The notes: generated by a model from the letters alone, not told the origin. A stretch of DNA of 64,000 bases from Castanea sativa (GCF_040712315.1 NC_134013.1:75274001-75338000); one strand, 5' to 3'. Counted from the first letter of the stretch, positions 48,275 to 61,691 are shown. Translations and numbers: made by a program.

Positions 48275-48450
48275 GTATATATATCAAATGCAGGAGCTAC
48301 AGTAACCATGCATATATACACGATTACTGAAACATTTGTGCATTTATGTATAATTTACCCACATTAATGTGAGTGTTTTTTTTTTATTAAAATATGTAAA
48401 ATGACTTACTTTTTCTATTTTGCAAGATTATGCAACCACTATATGGTTGT
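47522..48450. mobile_element. larger member of the GAGCAACC MITE family
   Basis: The left end GAGCATCTGCATAAG and the right part TGCAACCACTATATGGTTG resemble the ends of the MITE at 6254-6693, and both share inner motifs (CAGTAACCATG/CAGTAATCATG; GTGAGTGTTTTTTTT/GTCAGTGTTTTTTG). The interior has a twice-repeated block rich in AATCAAAA and GGTGATCG-type motifs and an (AT)n tract (48225-48284). Borders are approximate; it ends about 330 bp before the GA3ox start codon, so it forms part of that promoter. Confidence 0.5.
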
Positions 48451-48666
48451 ACAACTCTACAAAGTTCCCGACAGAACCCACTTAGAATAGAGACAAACGT
48501 GTGTAGACTCCAGAAGAAAGGTTTTGAAACCCGGTTCAACAAGAGACAATAGTCATTAGCTTTCTCTCTCCCAATTCAAAAAAAGACAACAGTCAAAAAG
48601 CTCTTTCAGTCTTTCATAAGAAACAAAAGGCTCTCTTAATTTATTATCGGAAAACAAAAACAAAAT

Positions 48667-48690
48667 GCTCTCTCTCTCTCTCTCTCTCAA
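48667..48690 (+). promoter_or_regulatory. (CT)n tract in the GA3ox 5' leader
   Basis: A run of about 12 CT units lies about 90 bp before the GA3ox ATG. Pyrimidine tracts of this kind are common in plant 5' leaders; a regulatory role is not shown. Confidence 0.5.
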
Positions 48691-48777
48691 ATACAAATTT
48701 ACAGAAGCACCTCATTTTGACAACAAAAATTAGTTTGAGCTTTGTGGTAGTACTATACATGCTCAAAGTAAACTAGA

Positions 48778-51421
48778 ATGATGAATTCAATCTCAGAATC
48801 CTTCAAAAGCAACCCTATCCACCTCAACCGAATCATTCCACTAGATTTCAATTCTGTGCTCACAGTACCCGACTCTCACACTTGGACCCTATCCACGGAT
48901 CCCCACCAACCCATACCCATGGACCCATTTGAGTCCGTACCCATCATAGACCTTACCGACCCAAATGCAGTATTGCTGATACGACATGCATGTGAGCAAT
49001 GGGGTGTGTTTCAAGTCACCAACCATGGCATTCCCATTGATCTCCTTAAACAACTAGAACTTCAAACCAAGCGTTTATTCTCTCTCCCATTGGACCAAAA
49101 GCTACGTGCTGTTCGATCCCCTGAGGGCATCACCGGCTACGGCCTCGCTCGCATTTCTACGTTTTTTCCAAAGCTCATGTGGTCGGAGGGTTTCTCAATT
49201 ATGGGGTCTCCCTTGGATCATGCTTGCCAACTTTGGCCACATCACCACAAAAAATTCTGGTACGTGTATAACGCATGCCTTGCTGTGGCAATGGGCTTCG
49301 ATTGTCTTCCACTTTTTGTGTACACATCATGGGTTAAATAATTAAATTTGAACATTTTAAAAAATATATATAGATATTTGGAGTAAAAATGTCGACATTC
49401 TGCCATGAACTCAATTTGTTATTTGTGTTTCGTGTAGCATATGGTTTGTTTAGATGCCGCTTATTGCTAAAAATTGAAAACTAAAAACTGAAAATACGGT
49501 AACAAAATAATTTTTAAAAGTTTAAATAGTGCCGTAAGACTCAATTTTAAAGAAAAATTTGCTGAAAAAAGTACTTATGGGTCTCGTGAACAGTACACGA
49601 GACCCACACAAAAAAACGCAGGCGCGCACGTCCTAATGTGGACGCGCAACCCAAACATACACTGTGTTCGTTTGTGTAGCACTAAAAATTATTTTAGTGT
49701 TGCGTTTTGCGTTTTTGGGGTCCTATATCACTGTTTATGGGACCCACAAAAATCATCCAAACATAGATTTTAATATAAATTTGGGTCATACGACACTATT
49801 TACACGTTTAAAAATTATATTACTACATCGTTTTCAGTAATAAACAGTATCTAAACAACCTCTATATATTAAACAACAATATTTACTGCACACAAATTGT
49901 TCTACACACACTTCTGAAAGTATCTGAAATTGTGGCTTATAACTTCAAGTTATGATTGTAGTTACTTTTTGGAGTGTGTTATTGACTGGTGGTATTTATT
50001 ACGCAGAACTGTTTTATATTGTCACGATTTTCAACATTAAAATCACTATTTCTTTTTTTTATATGTACCATTTAAGGTGAGTTTTTGGGCCAGTTAATTA
50101 GCATGGGACCGGATCATTTTAAAAAAAAAGGGTCTTGGTTGGATCTAAATCATTCCAATTAGAATGTTTGATTGCTTACATAGAAATCTTTCTAAAATTG
50201 TCTCCCCACGAAGGGGTGTACGTTCATCGATAAATAAATAGATAAGCATACACCTCTTCATGTATGCCTTTCACGAGGCAGTCGGTGTGTTTTTGTCATA
50301 TCCTAAGACTAATTATTTTGCTCAACTCAGTTTCACCAATTTAAGATTTCTTCCGTGCAACCGCAACTTTCTAGTTTCTACATGCGCAATCTTCTGTTTA
50401 TTGAAATGGTAGTGTGGAATTATTTTTTTGTCTTTTTGCCAAAATTACATAGGTTCTTAGTGATCCACATTTCTATATTTAGTTAGCGATTAATTTGAAC
50501 CGATTCACTAGTTTGTCATAGCCTCACATATGTGTCCATATATTTGTTGAATTGATCTGATTTTGGGTGTGACGGTGTTGGGGTGAGGTTGGGATAAGTA
50601 CTCTTTGCATTTAAATTAATTTAAGGATAACATATTTAATTATACCACATTTCATGAAGCGGATGTCACTAATTCGAATCTTTCATCACCTCTTCTGAGG
50701 CGAGAAAGTAAGCCCAACACTTACTTGATTTCAAGTCATGTATAAACATTTTTTCAAATAATAAAAGAATAAATTAACTATAATTTTCCTCACGTATAAT
50801 TTGTAACGTATCTCATTTCTGTCATGCAGTAATGTAATGGAAGTGTGCCAAAAGGAAATGAAGGACCTAACAGAAAGGATTCTAGGGCTGATGCTCGTGT
50901 CATTGAGCTTAACCCGTGAAGATGTCAAATGGTTTAAGCCCAATGATAGGAAGAAACAACCCCAGGCCCTTCTCCATTTAAACTCATACCCAATCTGTCC
51001 GGACCCGAGCCGGGCCATGGGCTTGGCCCCTCATACAGACTCATCATTGCTCACTTTGCTACACCAAAGTAGCACCACTGGGCTCCAAGTCCTTAGAGAC
51101 AGTGTTGGGTGGGTGCCTGTGCATCCTATCAGTGGTGCACTTGTTGTCAATACTGGTGACCTAATGCACGTACTCTCCAATGGCCGTTTCAAGAGTGCAT
51201 TGCATCAAGTGGTTGTTAACCAGATACATCATCGCATCTCGGTCGCTTACTTCTATGGCCCATCAGGGAATGTGAAAATATCACCGTCAATGAAGTTGAT
51301 TGACCACAAACATCCACCACTCTATCGCTCGGTGACATGGAAGGAATATCTTGATGCCAAGGCAAAGCATTTCAACAAGGCACTTGACTTGATCAGGAAT
51401 GATGTATATATTGCCAATTGA
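48778..51421 (+). CDS. GA3ox: gibberellin 3-beta-hydroxylase (GA3ox)
   Basis: 2-oxoglutarate/Fe(II) dioxygenase that makes bioactive gibberellins (GA9 to GA4, GA20 to GA1). Two exons, 48778-49259 and 50830-51421, join within a Cys codon and give 1074 nt, 357 aa plus TGA; Arabidopsis GA3ox proteins are of similar length. Two ATGs are adjacent (48778 and 48781); I chose the first. The N-terminal dioxygenase domain has PIIDLTDPNA, GVFQVTNHGI and SEGFSIMGSPLD, the latter typical of GA3ox. The Fe ligands are H229 and D231 (in APHTDSS) and H286 (in FKSALHQ). R296 and S298 in HHRISV bind 2-oxoglutarate. No stops or missing residues are seen. A single intron at this position fits the GA3ox family, though 1570 bp is long because of an inserted MITE. 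The paralogue number is not assignable. Confidence 0.95.
49443..49860. mobile_element. MITE in the GA3ox intron
   Basis: The left end GGTTTGTTTAGATGCCGCTT and the right end, read inverted as GGTTGTTTAGATACTGTTTA, are imperfect terminal inverted repeats. The left part is shared with the element at 28754. An 11-bp perfect stem (TGGGTCTCGTG at 49578-49588 and its complement at 49596-49606, loop AACAGTA) lies inside. No clear target duplication. Confidence 0.55.
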
Positions 51422-52515
51422 TGAAAACAAGTATATATGTTGAATTTTGACTTCAAATTTCATTTGGGACTGTAATATATGATCTATTACGACAATTAAT
51501 TAATTAATATTTATTTTGAAGTGTATATAAATATATATATATATATATATTTTTTATATTTGGAATAAGTTATGTTTATGTTGAATTTAAAGAATATATA
51601 ACAACAATAAAATGTTTGAAAATATATCTAAAATTTATTTAAAGACGACAAAATATTGCTTAAAGTACAAATAAAAGAGTTTAAATAAAAAATATTCAAT
51701 ATCAAAATAGAATAATTAATTAAAAAATGATTTTTTTTTCTTCTTAGAGTACACATTTGTATCCGTGTCGGATACGTGTCCAACACCAATACATTGGCAA
51801 TTTTGCTGTCCGTGCTCCCTAGACTCTTTGATCTTATAATGGTGTGATGCCTCTTCCATTTTTATAGACACAGAAACCGAGCCATAGGGATACGGTTATA
51901 AGATTTTTACAAAAAATGGTAATTATCATTTCTCGCAGAGCAATGTTAAGTTTGACAACAAAGGGTAAAGAAAATTTAATAAGCAAGGTTTATCAGTGCA
52001 AAAGGTTCATGAGCACGTGGACCAGAACCAAAAGTGCGCCACAACATTCACGGTGAATTATATTAGACAAACAAAATTGTTTGAAAGGATTCTACAAATC
52101 TAATAGAACTGTAAATATTGCTAAGAATGAACAACCAGCTTGCATGTTTGAACCACAATCGTGAAAACATAGAAATAAAATCTGAAGCCCCATCATATTT
52201 AATGCCTTTCAAAAGGATGATTCATATAAGTTGACATAACAGGATGTCGTGTTGCTGATGTTCATTAACAAAAAGGAGAATTCTGTATTAAAAAAAAAAC
52301 AAATTTACATCTTTTGTAAGTCTGAACCAAAACTCTGTAGGAACATTGTCAACCGGATTTTGTGTGTAACAAAGTTAGCTTTGATGCAAAAGTTAACATC
52401 ATTTGGTTAACTTCTCTGGGTCATGATCTAAATACTTCTTTCCTTGCCAAGGCAGACTGCAATACACATAATGGAGAAGGCATACCAACTTTGTCAGGGG
52501 GAAAAAGCAGTTAAG
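51422..52515. other. convergent intergenic region between GA3ox and LEUNIG
   Basis: It holds the 3' flanks of both genes, AT-rich, with an (AT)n tract at about 51527-51550. No other gene is recognised. Confidence 0.5.
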
Positions 52516-55500
52516 TCACTTCCAGAGCTTGACATACTTGTCATGACTAGCTGTAGCTATCAAACCTGCAGCACTCGATACTGCTAAGGCAGACACTAGT
52601 TTGTCGTGTGCATGTAGAGTCATTGTCTTGTTCTCGCTTGTGTTCCAAAGTTCCAAAGTCTGGAATGATTGCCAATCCACATGAAGAACAAAAGTCTAGG
52701 TCAGCAGCTTAAACAATTACATGCCATCTAGTTCAAATCTCAATGGAAACAAAAGTTTGAATGCACTCAACATGTACCCTAAAATCCAGTACATCACACT
52801 ATGGAGCACTGGTTTTCAAAGTTGTAAAAACCTTATCTAATTGTGCACTCCTCACAAATCACAATGTTGTGTATGGCTAAATTAGATGAAAAGGCAAAAC
52901 AGTCATCTTGCACCCTATTCAATCAAACTGACAAACCATATGTGTTATGCAGAAAATTTCATGAAATTGCATTAAAAAGTAGAGCTATGACTTACCTGAT
53001 AACAGCCAATGACCAACAGAGAAGGATAAGTAGGATGGAAAACACAGTTATTAAATTTGTTGCCAGTGCAGCTCAATTCATGAATACATTCCCCTTTGTT
53101 TCCGGAGCCAATCGTCCACACTCGAACCAAGTCATCACTCACAGATGCCAGATATTCACCAGTAGGATCCCAGCAGACAGAATGGACCATGTTTTTATGG
53201 CCCTAAACAGTAAAAGAGAACGTCAATCATAATGTGAGGTCATTACTCCAAAGAGAATGAAGCAAGAAAAAAGAAGTAACAAAGCAATAACAGATATTTC
53301 CACATCATATCCTGAAAACAATTCAAGAAAATATTATCCTCTCTTCAAGATCTCATAATGAAACTAATTCAATTTGTAGATACAAAAGATCTCTTGATGA
53401 AACTAATTCAATTTATAAATATAATTGAATTTTATTGGTTCAGGGCCAATAATGAAGGAGCTTACGTAGAGTAAGAGAATATTCCAACTTACAGAGCCAT
53501 AAAAGACTTTTATATGCCAAACAAGCAAAATTAAATGTCCATTTTGGCTTTTCATCAAGGGGCACTTAAAAGCCATTAATCATCTTGTGGGCAGCCCTTT
53601 AGGAAGGGGTTAAAGGAACCTTGAATTATTAAGATTTCCATTTCTAAAATAGATGTTTCCATTTTCCTTCAAAACTGTAATGACTAGGGAAGTTCTAACC
53701 ACGATAATCAAAGTCAATTAAAAAAAAAAAAAAACCACCAGCTTTGAAGGATGGAAAACCGGTATACAACAGAGACAGATGAGAGCCATCTGGCAATGAA
53801 ATCTGGTTTCTGAATTTTAAAGGACCTACGAAGACGGGTTAAGAAATGCCTCTAGGAAAAGAATGTATTGATCTCATAGAAAATCTAATGGCTCGGTTAA
53901 AACAAAACTAAATTATATCAATCAAGCCAGTTGCCAAAACACTCGCTAAATTGAACCAAAACTAAATTATATCAATCAAGCCAGTTGCCAAAACACTCGC
54001 TAAATTGAACCTCCGGACACCGAAATTGATATCTCCAACATACACACAAGAGAACTATCTGACAGAAAAAACTGGTCTTGGAACTTTGGAGTTTGGACCT
54101 ACAAAGCCAGCTAAAAGAAAGGCTTCCATACATGCCCTCGAATTATACCATACAAATCGTACACTAACAATCCACCCCTCCTCCAAAGGGAGGTTTAGTA
54201 AATAATCAAATATGACACTTGGGTTAAGGGTCAAGTTGGTAATTTTTTTTACATCTCCCCCTCCTGGACGAGAAGGTACCATGTATCCTGGGGATACACT
54301 GAATTTTCTCCCAGGAGCCCAGGTGTCATATGCACCCCCAAAATAAAGAGCTTTGAATGCTAGAAGAAAAGCACCTATACCTAACAAAATTAAGTGAATA
54401 CCCAAAATTGTAATCAATTTGTTTCCATCTTTCCATAAATAACCGAATAACAGAAAAGAGTCCACAAAAGGACGACAGCCAACCTGTAATTTAAGCCTAC
54501 AAAGTTGGGTCTCTACATCAAGTATGGATACAATATTCTCCCCTGCAGCAGCGAGAAGCCTTCCAGCACGAGGTTGAAATCTCATCTGGGTCGCACCACC
54601 CTGAAAAAATGGCATATAATCTACTAAATACAAACAGACGCTTAAAATAATATTGAACCTTGTACAATTTTCTTGAAGATGAATAAACACCATATTCTTA
54701 TACCTTGAAAACTCCAGTACAACTGCCATTCTTGATACTCCAGTATCTTATCTCATTATTATCACAAGAGCAGATAAGGTCCTCTTTAGTAGGATGGAAG
54801 TCCAATGACATAACAGTATCAGAATGCCCCGTAAAAGTACGAAGAGAATAACTGGGCTGCAAAGTATCAATATATCCATTAAAGTAATTAAAAATAAATA
54901 AAGATAAGAAAGGTAAAGGCATCATAATAAGAGGGACACTGTAAGATAAATTGATTCTATCACTGACTTCAAAGGCAAAGGCGTAAGAGAATGAAATCAA
55001 TAGAGGAAGTTTACATTACAAACTTATCTTAGTATTTCTAGCAAGTCAACTTTATGACTCAATCCAAAATAACCTTATTCTACTTATGAGAGGTTGTCTT
55101 AAGGTATTGAAAAAGGGTTCTGGGGATGGGGGGAAGGGAAGGGAAGAGGTGTAGTTTTATAAACAAGTTGTGATGCAATTATGCTGTTATATAGAATTCC
55201 GAATTTGGTGGATTTCTATCAATACAATCAAAGTTAAATTTTGAACTTGTACACAAGCAATTCAAAATAATTTGTATTTGCTCCATATGTGTCTGCGTCT
55301 AACATTCGTTTGACCAGCAATGACCACAACATTGAAGCAAAACAGGTGCCCTTTAGATGGCTTTAAATACGTACAAGCAGAAACAAATAAGCATCAATAT
55401 AGCATTTGACCACCCCCACCCAAATGGGAAAAATAAATAAATAAAATAAAAAAGAAGAAGAAGAAGAAGCATCAATATAACAGACATGTACATGCTGTGA

Positions 55501-58500
55501 ATCTAAGTACTAATCACAAAAAAATAAATCAGATTAAAAAGATAAAAAAAAAAAAAAGGAATATGCCAACTTACATTATCAGCATCCCAAACCCTGACAG
55601 TTTTGTCAGCTGAAGATGTAGCAAGTCGAGACATACTTGGACTGAAACGGACATCAGTTATCCAATGAGAATGCTCTTCAAGTGTAGACTTCATTGCAAA
55701 GGATTCTGTGCACCACAATACAACCTGCACCATAAATCATCAGGCAAAAAGGTTTCTGTTGACTTTTCTATAATCATAATCAATTCAGTCAAAGCAGCAC
55801 TGAAGTTTCCCTGTGCAACTGTTTGCAGCATTTGAACAATGTTTAATAAAACAATCTAATTAAACCAACCACTTACTTTTCTATCAAAACCACCAGTAGC
55901 AAGCAGTTTCCCATCTGATGAGAAGTGACAACATTCAACTTTATTTGTACTACTTGCAGGAATACGCCGGATTTCCGTAAATGTGAAGCCTAATATTAAT
56001 ATAAACATGTTAAACCCTTGGGTCCCTTTAACATGGATATATGGAAGCATTAAACAATCAAACAAGAAGCATTCACCAATCTAAAAAGCAGAATACACTG
56101 TACCTTTGCTGACACCAGAACATTGATTAACTCGACTATCCCTAGGGTCTGCATCATCATGAGACAAGAATGACTCAACATTATCTTCCAAGGACCCATC
56201 ATCCACAAACTGGTCCATATCAGACTGCAAAAGACTATGTCAACTATCTGACTGCAAAATTGAATGCAAATAGCAACCCCCCCTTCTGCCTAAAAAAAAA
56301 AAGAGAGAAAAACGCCTTGCCCTTAGCAGCAGAGTCATGACCCCAGCACTGCTAATGACAATTCCTCACAAGTAAACAATCTGAAACTTAGTTACAAAGG
56401 GCACATTGTATAATTTTTAAACATTACTTTAACAACACACTACTTCTAAAACATGTAACTTGTGACTAGCTGATCAGGAAAATTATCCAAAATGAAATTA
56501 ACATGAAATAAGTTAAAACACAGGTGCGGGCTCAGTAGCACGAGCCTGGAACCTCAGCAGGGGCACTATGGAAAAAAAAAAAAAAAAAAAAAAGTTGCTC
56601 ACCAACTGATTTGGTGCTGATGTAAGTGGGCCCACCGCATCAGAACCAAACATAAGTAGAGACTTAGAGGAACCACCATTATGAGGTAAACTTGGCATTG
56701 ACATCACATCTCCTGGTGTGTGAGTAGAGGGTGTTGAAGGTGAACTTGGGGATGGTCCTGTGGTGTTTGCAGTCCCAGAGCTATTGGCAGGACCTGAAGA
56801 TGATACTGGCTGCTTTCTCTTTCGCACAATTTGACTTTTTGGAGCCTTGAAGGAACAAAAGGAAACAATTTCAGAAACTCAAACCAGGTTATACCAACTT
56901 TTCAGTGATGATCAAGTACACTGGTAAATTAGAGTTATGAAACCATTTGACACACAACTAAGATGATAGAAAAGTAAAGCATGAGAAACAAATAACAATA
57001 ATTATGTAAGGGGATATAAAAGCAAAATGAACTAGATGATGGGAAAGTAAAGCATGTAAAAGATGACACAAACTATAATTGGTTAAAAGATTACATGTTT
57101 AGCAATAGTAGTCCACATGACAAAAGAAATTCTAAAAATATTTGAGGTTATATTTGGAGAATGGAGAATTGTTCTACAATAACTAAGCCAAAAACCAAGA
57201 AACGAAAATGACAACAGGAAAAGAGTGTAGCTAATAAAATCTACGACTGCTGAAGCCAATAAACCTGATCGCTTCCTTGAAAGGTATTTGAAATGCTACC
57301 ATCTGCTGTGACGCTTCCAGCACCATTCATTTTATCTTGCTGCTGGAGGTGGTGGTTTGAATTTTGAGAATGTTGACTAGAAAGTGGATGTTGCGCATAA
57401 TGCTGCTGCTGTTGACTGTTTTGAATTTGTTGCTGCTGTAACTGAGAAGCATTACAACATTAGATAAGCAAGCACAACTGGAAGCTTAAAGACTGATAAA
57501 ACTGTTGAAAAGACATAAAGATGATAAGATTGATCAACTCTGATGTGTAGGAACAAAATAATACCTTGATTAGCAGCTCTGTCTCTGCACGGGAACCAAC
57601 TTGAGCTGGCGATCCAACATTAGGAACCATATCAACAACAGAATTTAACTGGCCATCCTTCGCAAGACCCATATTACGATTGTTTTGAAACATTCTTAGT
57701 TTTCTGGATTCCAAATCATTGGCAGATGGAGATGCCAAGTTTTGCTGTGCCTGAAGCATTAGTTGCTGCTGTAACTGAAGTTGATTGAAAGACTGAGGGG
57801 ACTGCATCTTCTGCTGCTGGAAAAACCCAGTTCGAATCTGCTCCAGCCCCTACAAAAGGAGAGAAGTTTTCAGAAAATAAATCCAATTCCATCCCTTATA
57901 ATATCATAATCATTTTCTGAACCACCAATTTGATTATTTTTTTTTTAATAACCAAACCAAAAATGCAAATGTAAGTTTCATTCCAAGCAGCATGCATAAA
58001 CAACATTTGCTGGTTGTCAGACAAAAGGGAGGGAAATTTGCCTTCATTCTGCCTAGCTCTTTCCTAAGAAGTCAGGTTGAATAGAAGTGGAAGCAATCAT
58101 TCGCTTACTGCACTTTTGAAATAACCAGCCTCAGCAATTCCCACATTCACTACTTCCAACTTTCGTTTCTAAAGTTGAAATATTTAACAGAAAATGCTTA
58201 ATCAACTCCCCATGAGCAAAATGGAGGCTTCCCTTAATCCAACTGCCCACATACACAGACAGGCTAAAACGTATATTGCCAAAAGTTCTCCTCAATAGTA
58301 ACATAGACAAAGATATAATGTACTAAAACAAAAGTAAGGAAAGACAAACTGAATCAAACCTCATTAAAAATTAAAGAAAAGAGTATTGATTAATTTCTTT
58401 TTTTGATAAGTGTATTGATTAAATTAAATATATTTGTCCTTCAAAATAAAATACATCAACCATATCAAAAGTCTTATCGCATAAAATAAAACAATGGGTA

Positions 58501-60571
58501 AACTACATATTTGGTCCCTATCCTTTACACCATATTTTAATTTGGTCCCTAACCTTTTAATTGTGTCAATTTGGTCCCTAATATTTCAATGTTGTGTCAA
58601 TTTAGTCCCTGCAATTATATTTTGAATGAAAATTACTAACATAGCAAATGACTAAAATAAAATTTTAGTTTATTTTCAAGTCAACAGAAGTTAATTTTTT
58701 ATTTTGGTCATTTGTCATGTTAGTAATTTTCATTCAAAATATAACTGCAGGGACTAAATTGACACAACATTGAAAGGTTAGGGACCAAATTGACACAATT
58801 AAAAGGTTAGGGACTAAATTGAAATATGGTGTAAAGGATAGGGACCAAATATGTAGTTTACCCTAAAACAATTTATCTTAAAATGCAACCTATTGCTTTA
58901 GCTGATAATATTTTCTAATGACAAATTGCCTGATAGGTAGAATATTGAGAGGAAAATGTCATATCAGTTAAGGCACTTTTCAGCTCAATTATGGTTTGAT
59001 TGGCAGACGAGTAGTGGAAGAACCAACCAGAATGAAACTAAGATCATCCAACTTGAAAACAGAAACACAATTGAATATACAGGGAATAAAGCATGGCTTT
59101 TAGTCTTACCGTCAAAGGCCATCCTTTCAAAGTCAAATTGTTACTGCCTTGATTTGATCCTAAAAGAACATGAGAATAATTGTTATAACTAAATTATACA
59201 GTTTCAATAAATAATTAAAGAACTAATAAACCATGGATTTACATGCTGCATGACCCAAAACACAAACGCATACTAGATCATGAAGTTATTGGGAGTTTCT
59301 TAGGATCCATATGGGATTTCCAATCACTTATGCATACGTTTCTAGATCCAATAACAATCGTTCCTTTGCAACAAATGACAGTTTTGTTTAATAAGAAAAC
59401 ATAAGGTACCGAAAGAAGCAACATCCTTTGCAACGAATGACATGAAAAACATTTACAACACATCCATCGATAGTCAGTTAAAAACATCTTATTTATAAGA
59501 GAAATTTCCTAGATTCCTTCCTTTTTCATTTGATCTTCCAAAACCATCACCTATATTAGAATAACTGCCAACCTGTAAGTTCAGAGTAGTAAGAGGAGAA
59601 GAATACTAGGTTTAGTATTTATCATTTGAATATTTGATTATTACTAGGTTTAGTAATAATCATTTGAATAGTTGAACTCTTGTTGAGCTGAATACCAGAA
59701 GTTACATTCCTCATTCTATTAATATTCTTCATAAGATAAGGGGTCAACATCCCATGATTTATTAATAGTAAAAAGAAAGTTACAGCTATAAAATCATTGA
59801 ACCTATACATAAACATAACAAAATGAGAAAAGAAAAACAAACAGCTGGATTGAAACAAAGGAAAATTTCAATCAATACCATGAACTCCAATCAATGATCC
59901 TTCTGAACCAGCAGCTCTGGGGTTCATCATTGAACCCATCTCACTCTTTATCTCCTGTTTCAGCATACAAAATTATCATAAATAAGAACATTGAGCAATG
60001 AAAGTAACAAGATGATGGCAATGATGATGATTATTATTATTACCTGTATAGGCCCTGGAAGCTGCTGACTTCGATTTTGAACTTGTTGGAGATTTCCAGA
60101 AATACCCCCAGGTGTACCATGAAGTGTTTGCCTGCAAAACAAGAGTTTACCCACTTACAAATTGGACTAATTACAAATGTAGACTCGTAGTACAACTTAA
60201 TAACTGTGTCCTGGAAGAAAAAAATACCCTTGAGGTTGGCCACCTGCTGCACCTGCCTTCAGCATTGAGGCATGATTAGGATCCAGTAGCTGTCCAACAT
60301 TGTCACCTAACCTTTGCTGCATGATAATGTTTTGTAAATAACTGCAGGGATAATGAAAAAAGAAGAAACTCATTTTTAAATCCATCACAGAACATCAATA
60401 CCTTCATAGCTCCATCATCCAACGCATCCCTCTGGAGTGGAAGCTTTAGTCTTTCCTCATACATTTTTGTTGCCAATGCATTTGCAGTTGCAGTCGCAGA
60501 GTTCTGTCTAATAAGAGGGTCGCCACTTGCAAGTCCATTGGCTGAGCCATTTAGGAGCTGTGTTCCATCTC

Positions 60572-60612
<41 letters not shown>

Positions 60613-61654
60613 TGCTGTTGCTGCTGTTGTTGCTGTTGCTGCTGTTGAGCATGCCTCTGCAACAAGAGCTGCTGCATTTGCATCTGTTGATGCTGCTGAG
60701 GTTTCTGGTTCTGCTGTTGTTGTTGCTGCTGCTGCTGCTCCCGAGCCTTTGCCAACTGAGTCTGTCATTTCCATATAAACATCAAGGTTATTTAAGGATC
60801 TCTCCAACATAGCAAACATGGAACAAGTAGAGATCCGCAGAATCCAAACAATACTTAGTAATATACCATATAATTTATGAATCCAAAAAAATAGAAATAA
60901 AACCTAAGTTAATATTGTTTGATATGTAGGTTTTTTATTTTTTATTTTATAAGAAATTGTTATGTATGTAGGTCAAACTCCCTATCCTCTCAAGTACACT
61001 TCAGAATAATTCAAAAAATTCATTCCATGACAAGACTCCAAATAAGATTTCAACGTTTAACAATTAGTTGTCCAGGCCAAAAAGTCATTAATAACACTTC
61101 AGAATAAAAATTCCCTATGTTCACTGAAAAGCTAGCAAGGTATATTCATTAGGTGGTAGGACACCAACAATCATTTGCAGGAGAAAAAAACCAGAAAGAA
61201 AAAAGGTAATATTATTTGAGAAAATATTACTTAAGCCCCTGACATTACATTTTAACAAGTGCTGGTAATACAATATTAAGACCAATAACTCCAATTTCAG
61301 CACATATCCGACTCTGACTATAAAAAACTAAACCATTAGCGAAAGGAGAGAAACAAAATACATATGACCAAGAAGAGACTGAAGATAATATGATGAAGAC
61401 CATTAAAATGCATAATTTTTTTCAATTGGTAAGTTACACACACTCAATGGGTCTTGAACCTACAACCTCTCCCTCCGCCTAGCACTTATAGGCGGAGGTG
61501 GTGTAAGTTGAGCTAGAGCTCATTAGCCAACAGAAAAATTGAATTTATGTTGCCAGAATATGATTGCTATAAGAAAAATGATTTGCAGATTCAGAGAATT
61601 GCCTGGAGACTTTAAGAACAACACCCTCCCCAACCCAAAAGAAGTTCATATATA

Positions 61655-61691
<37 letters not shown>

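Noticed and set aside
30063..51421. ABCG32 and GA3ox considered as a functional gene cluster
   Set aside because: They act in unrelated processes, and the spacing and intervening repeats show no sign of co-regulation.
60527..60812. Poly-Ala and poly-Leu plus-strand open frames
   Set aside because: They are the antisense reading of the CAG/CAA tract of LEUNIG exon 4.
9431..61691. Long AT or TG/TA tracts considered as CRISPR-like or regulatory arrays
   Set aside because: They are simple microsatellites with no spacers.
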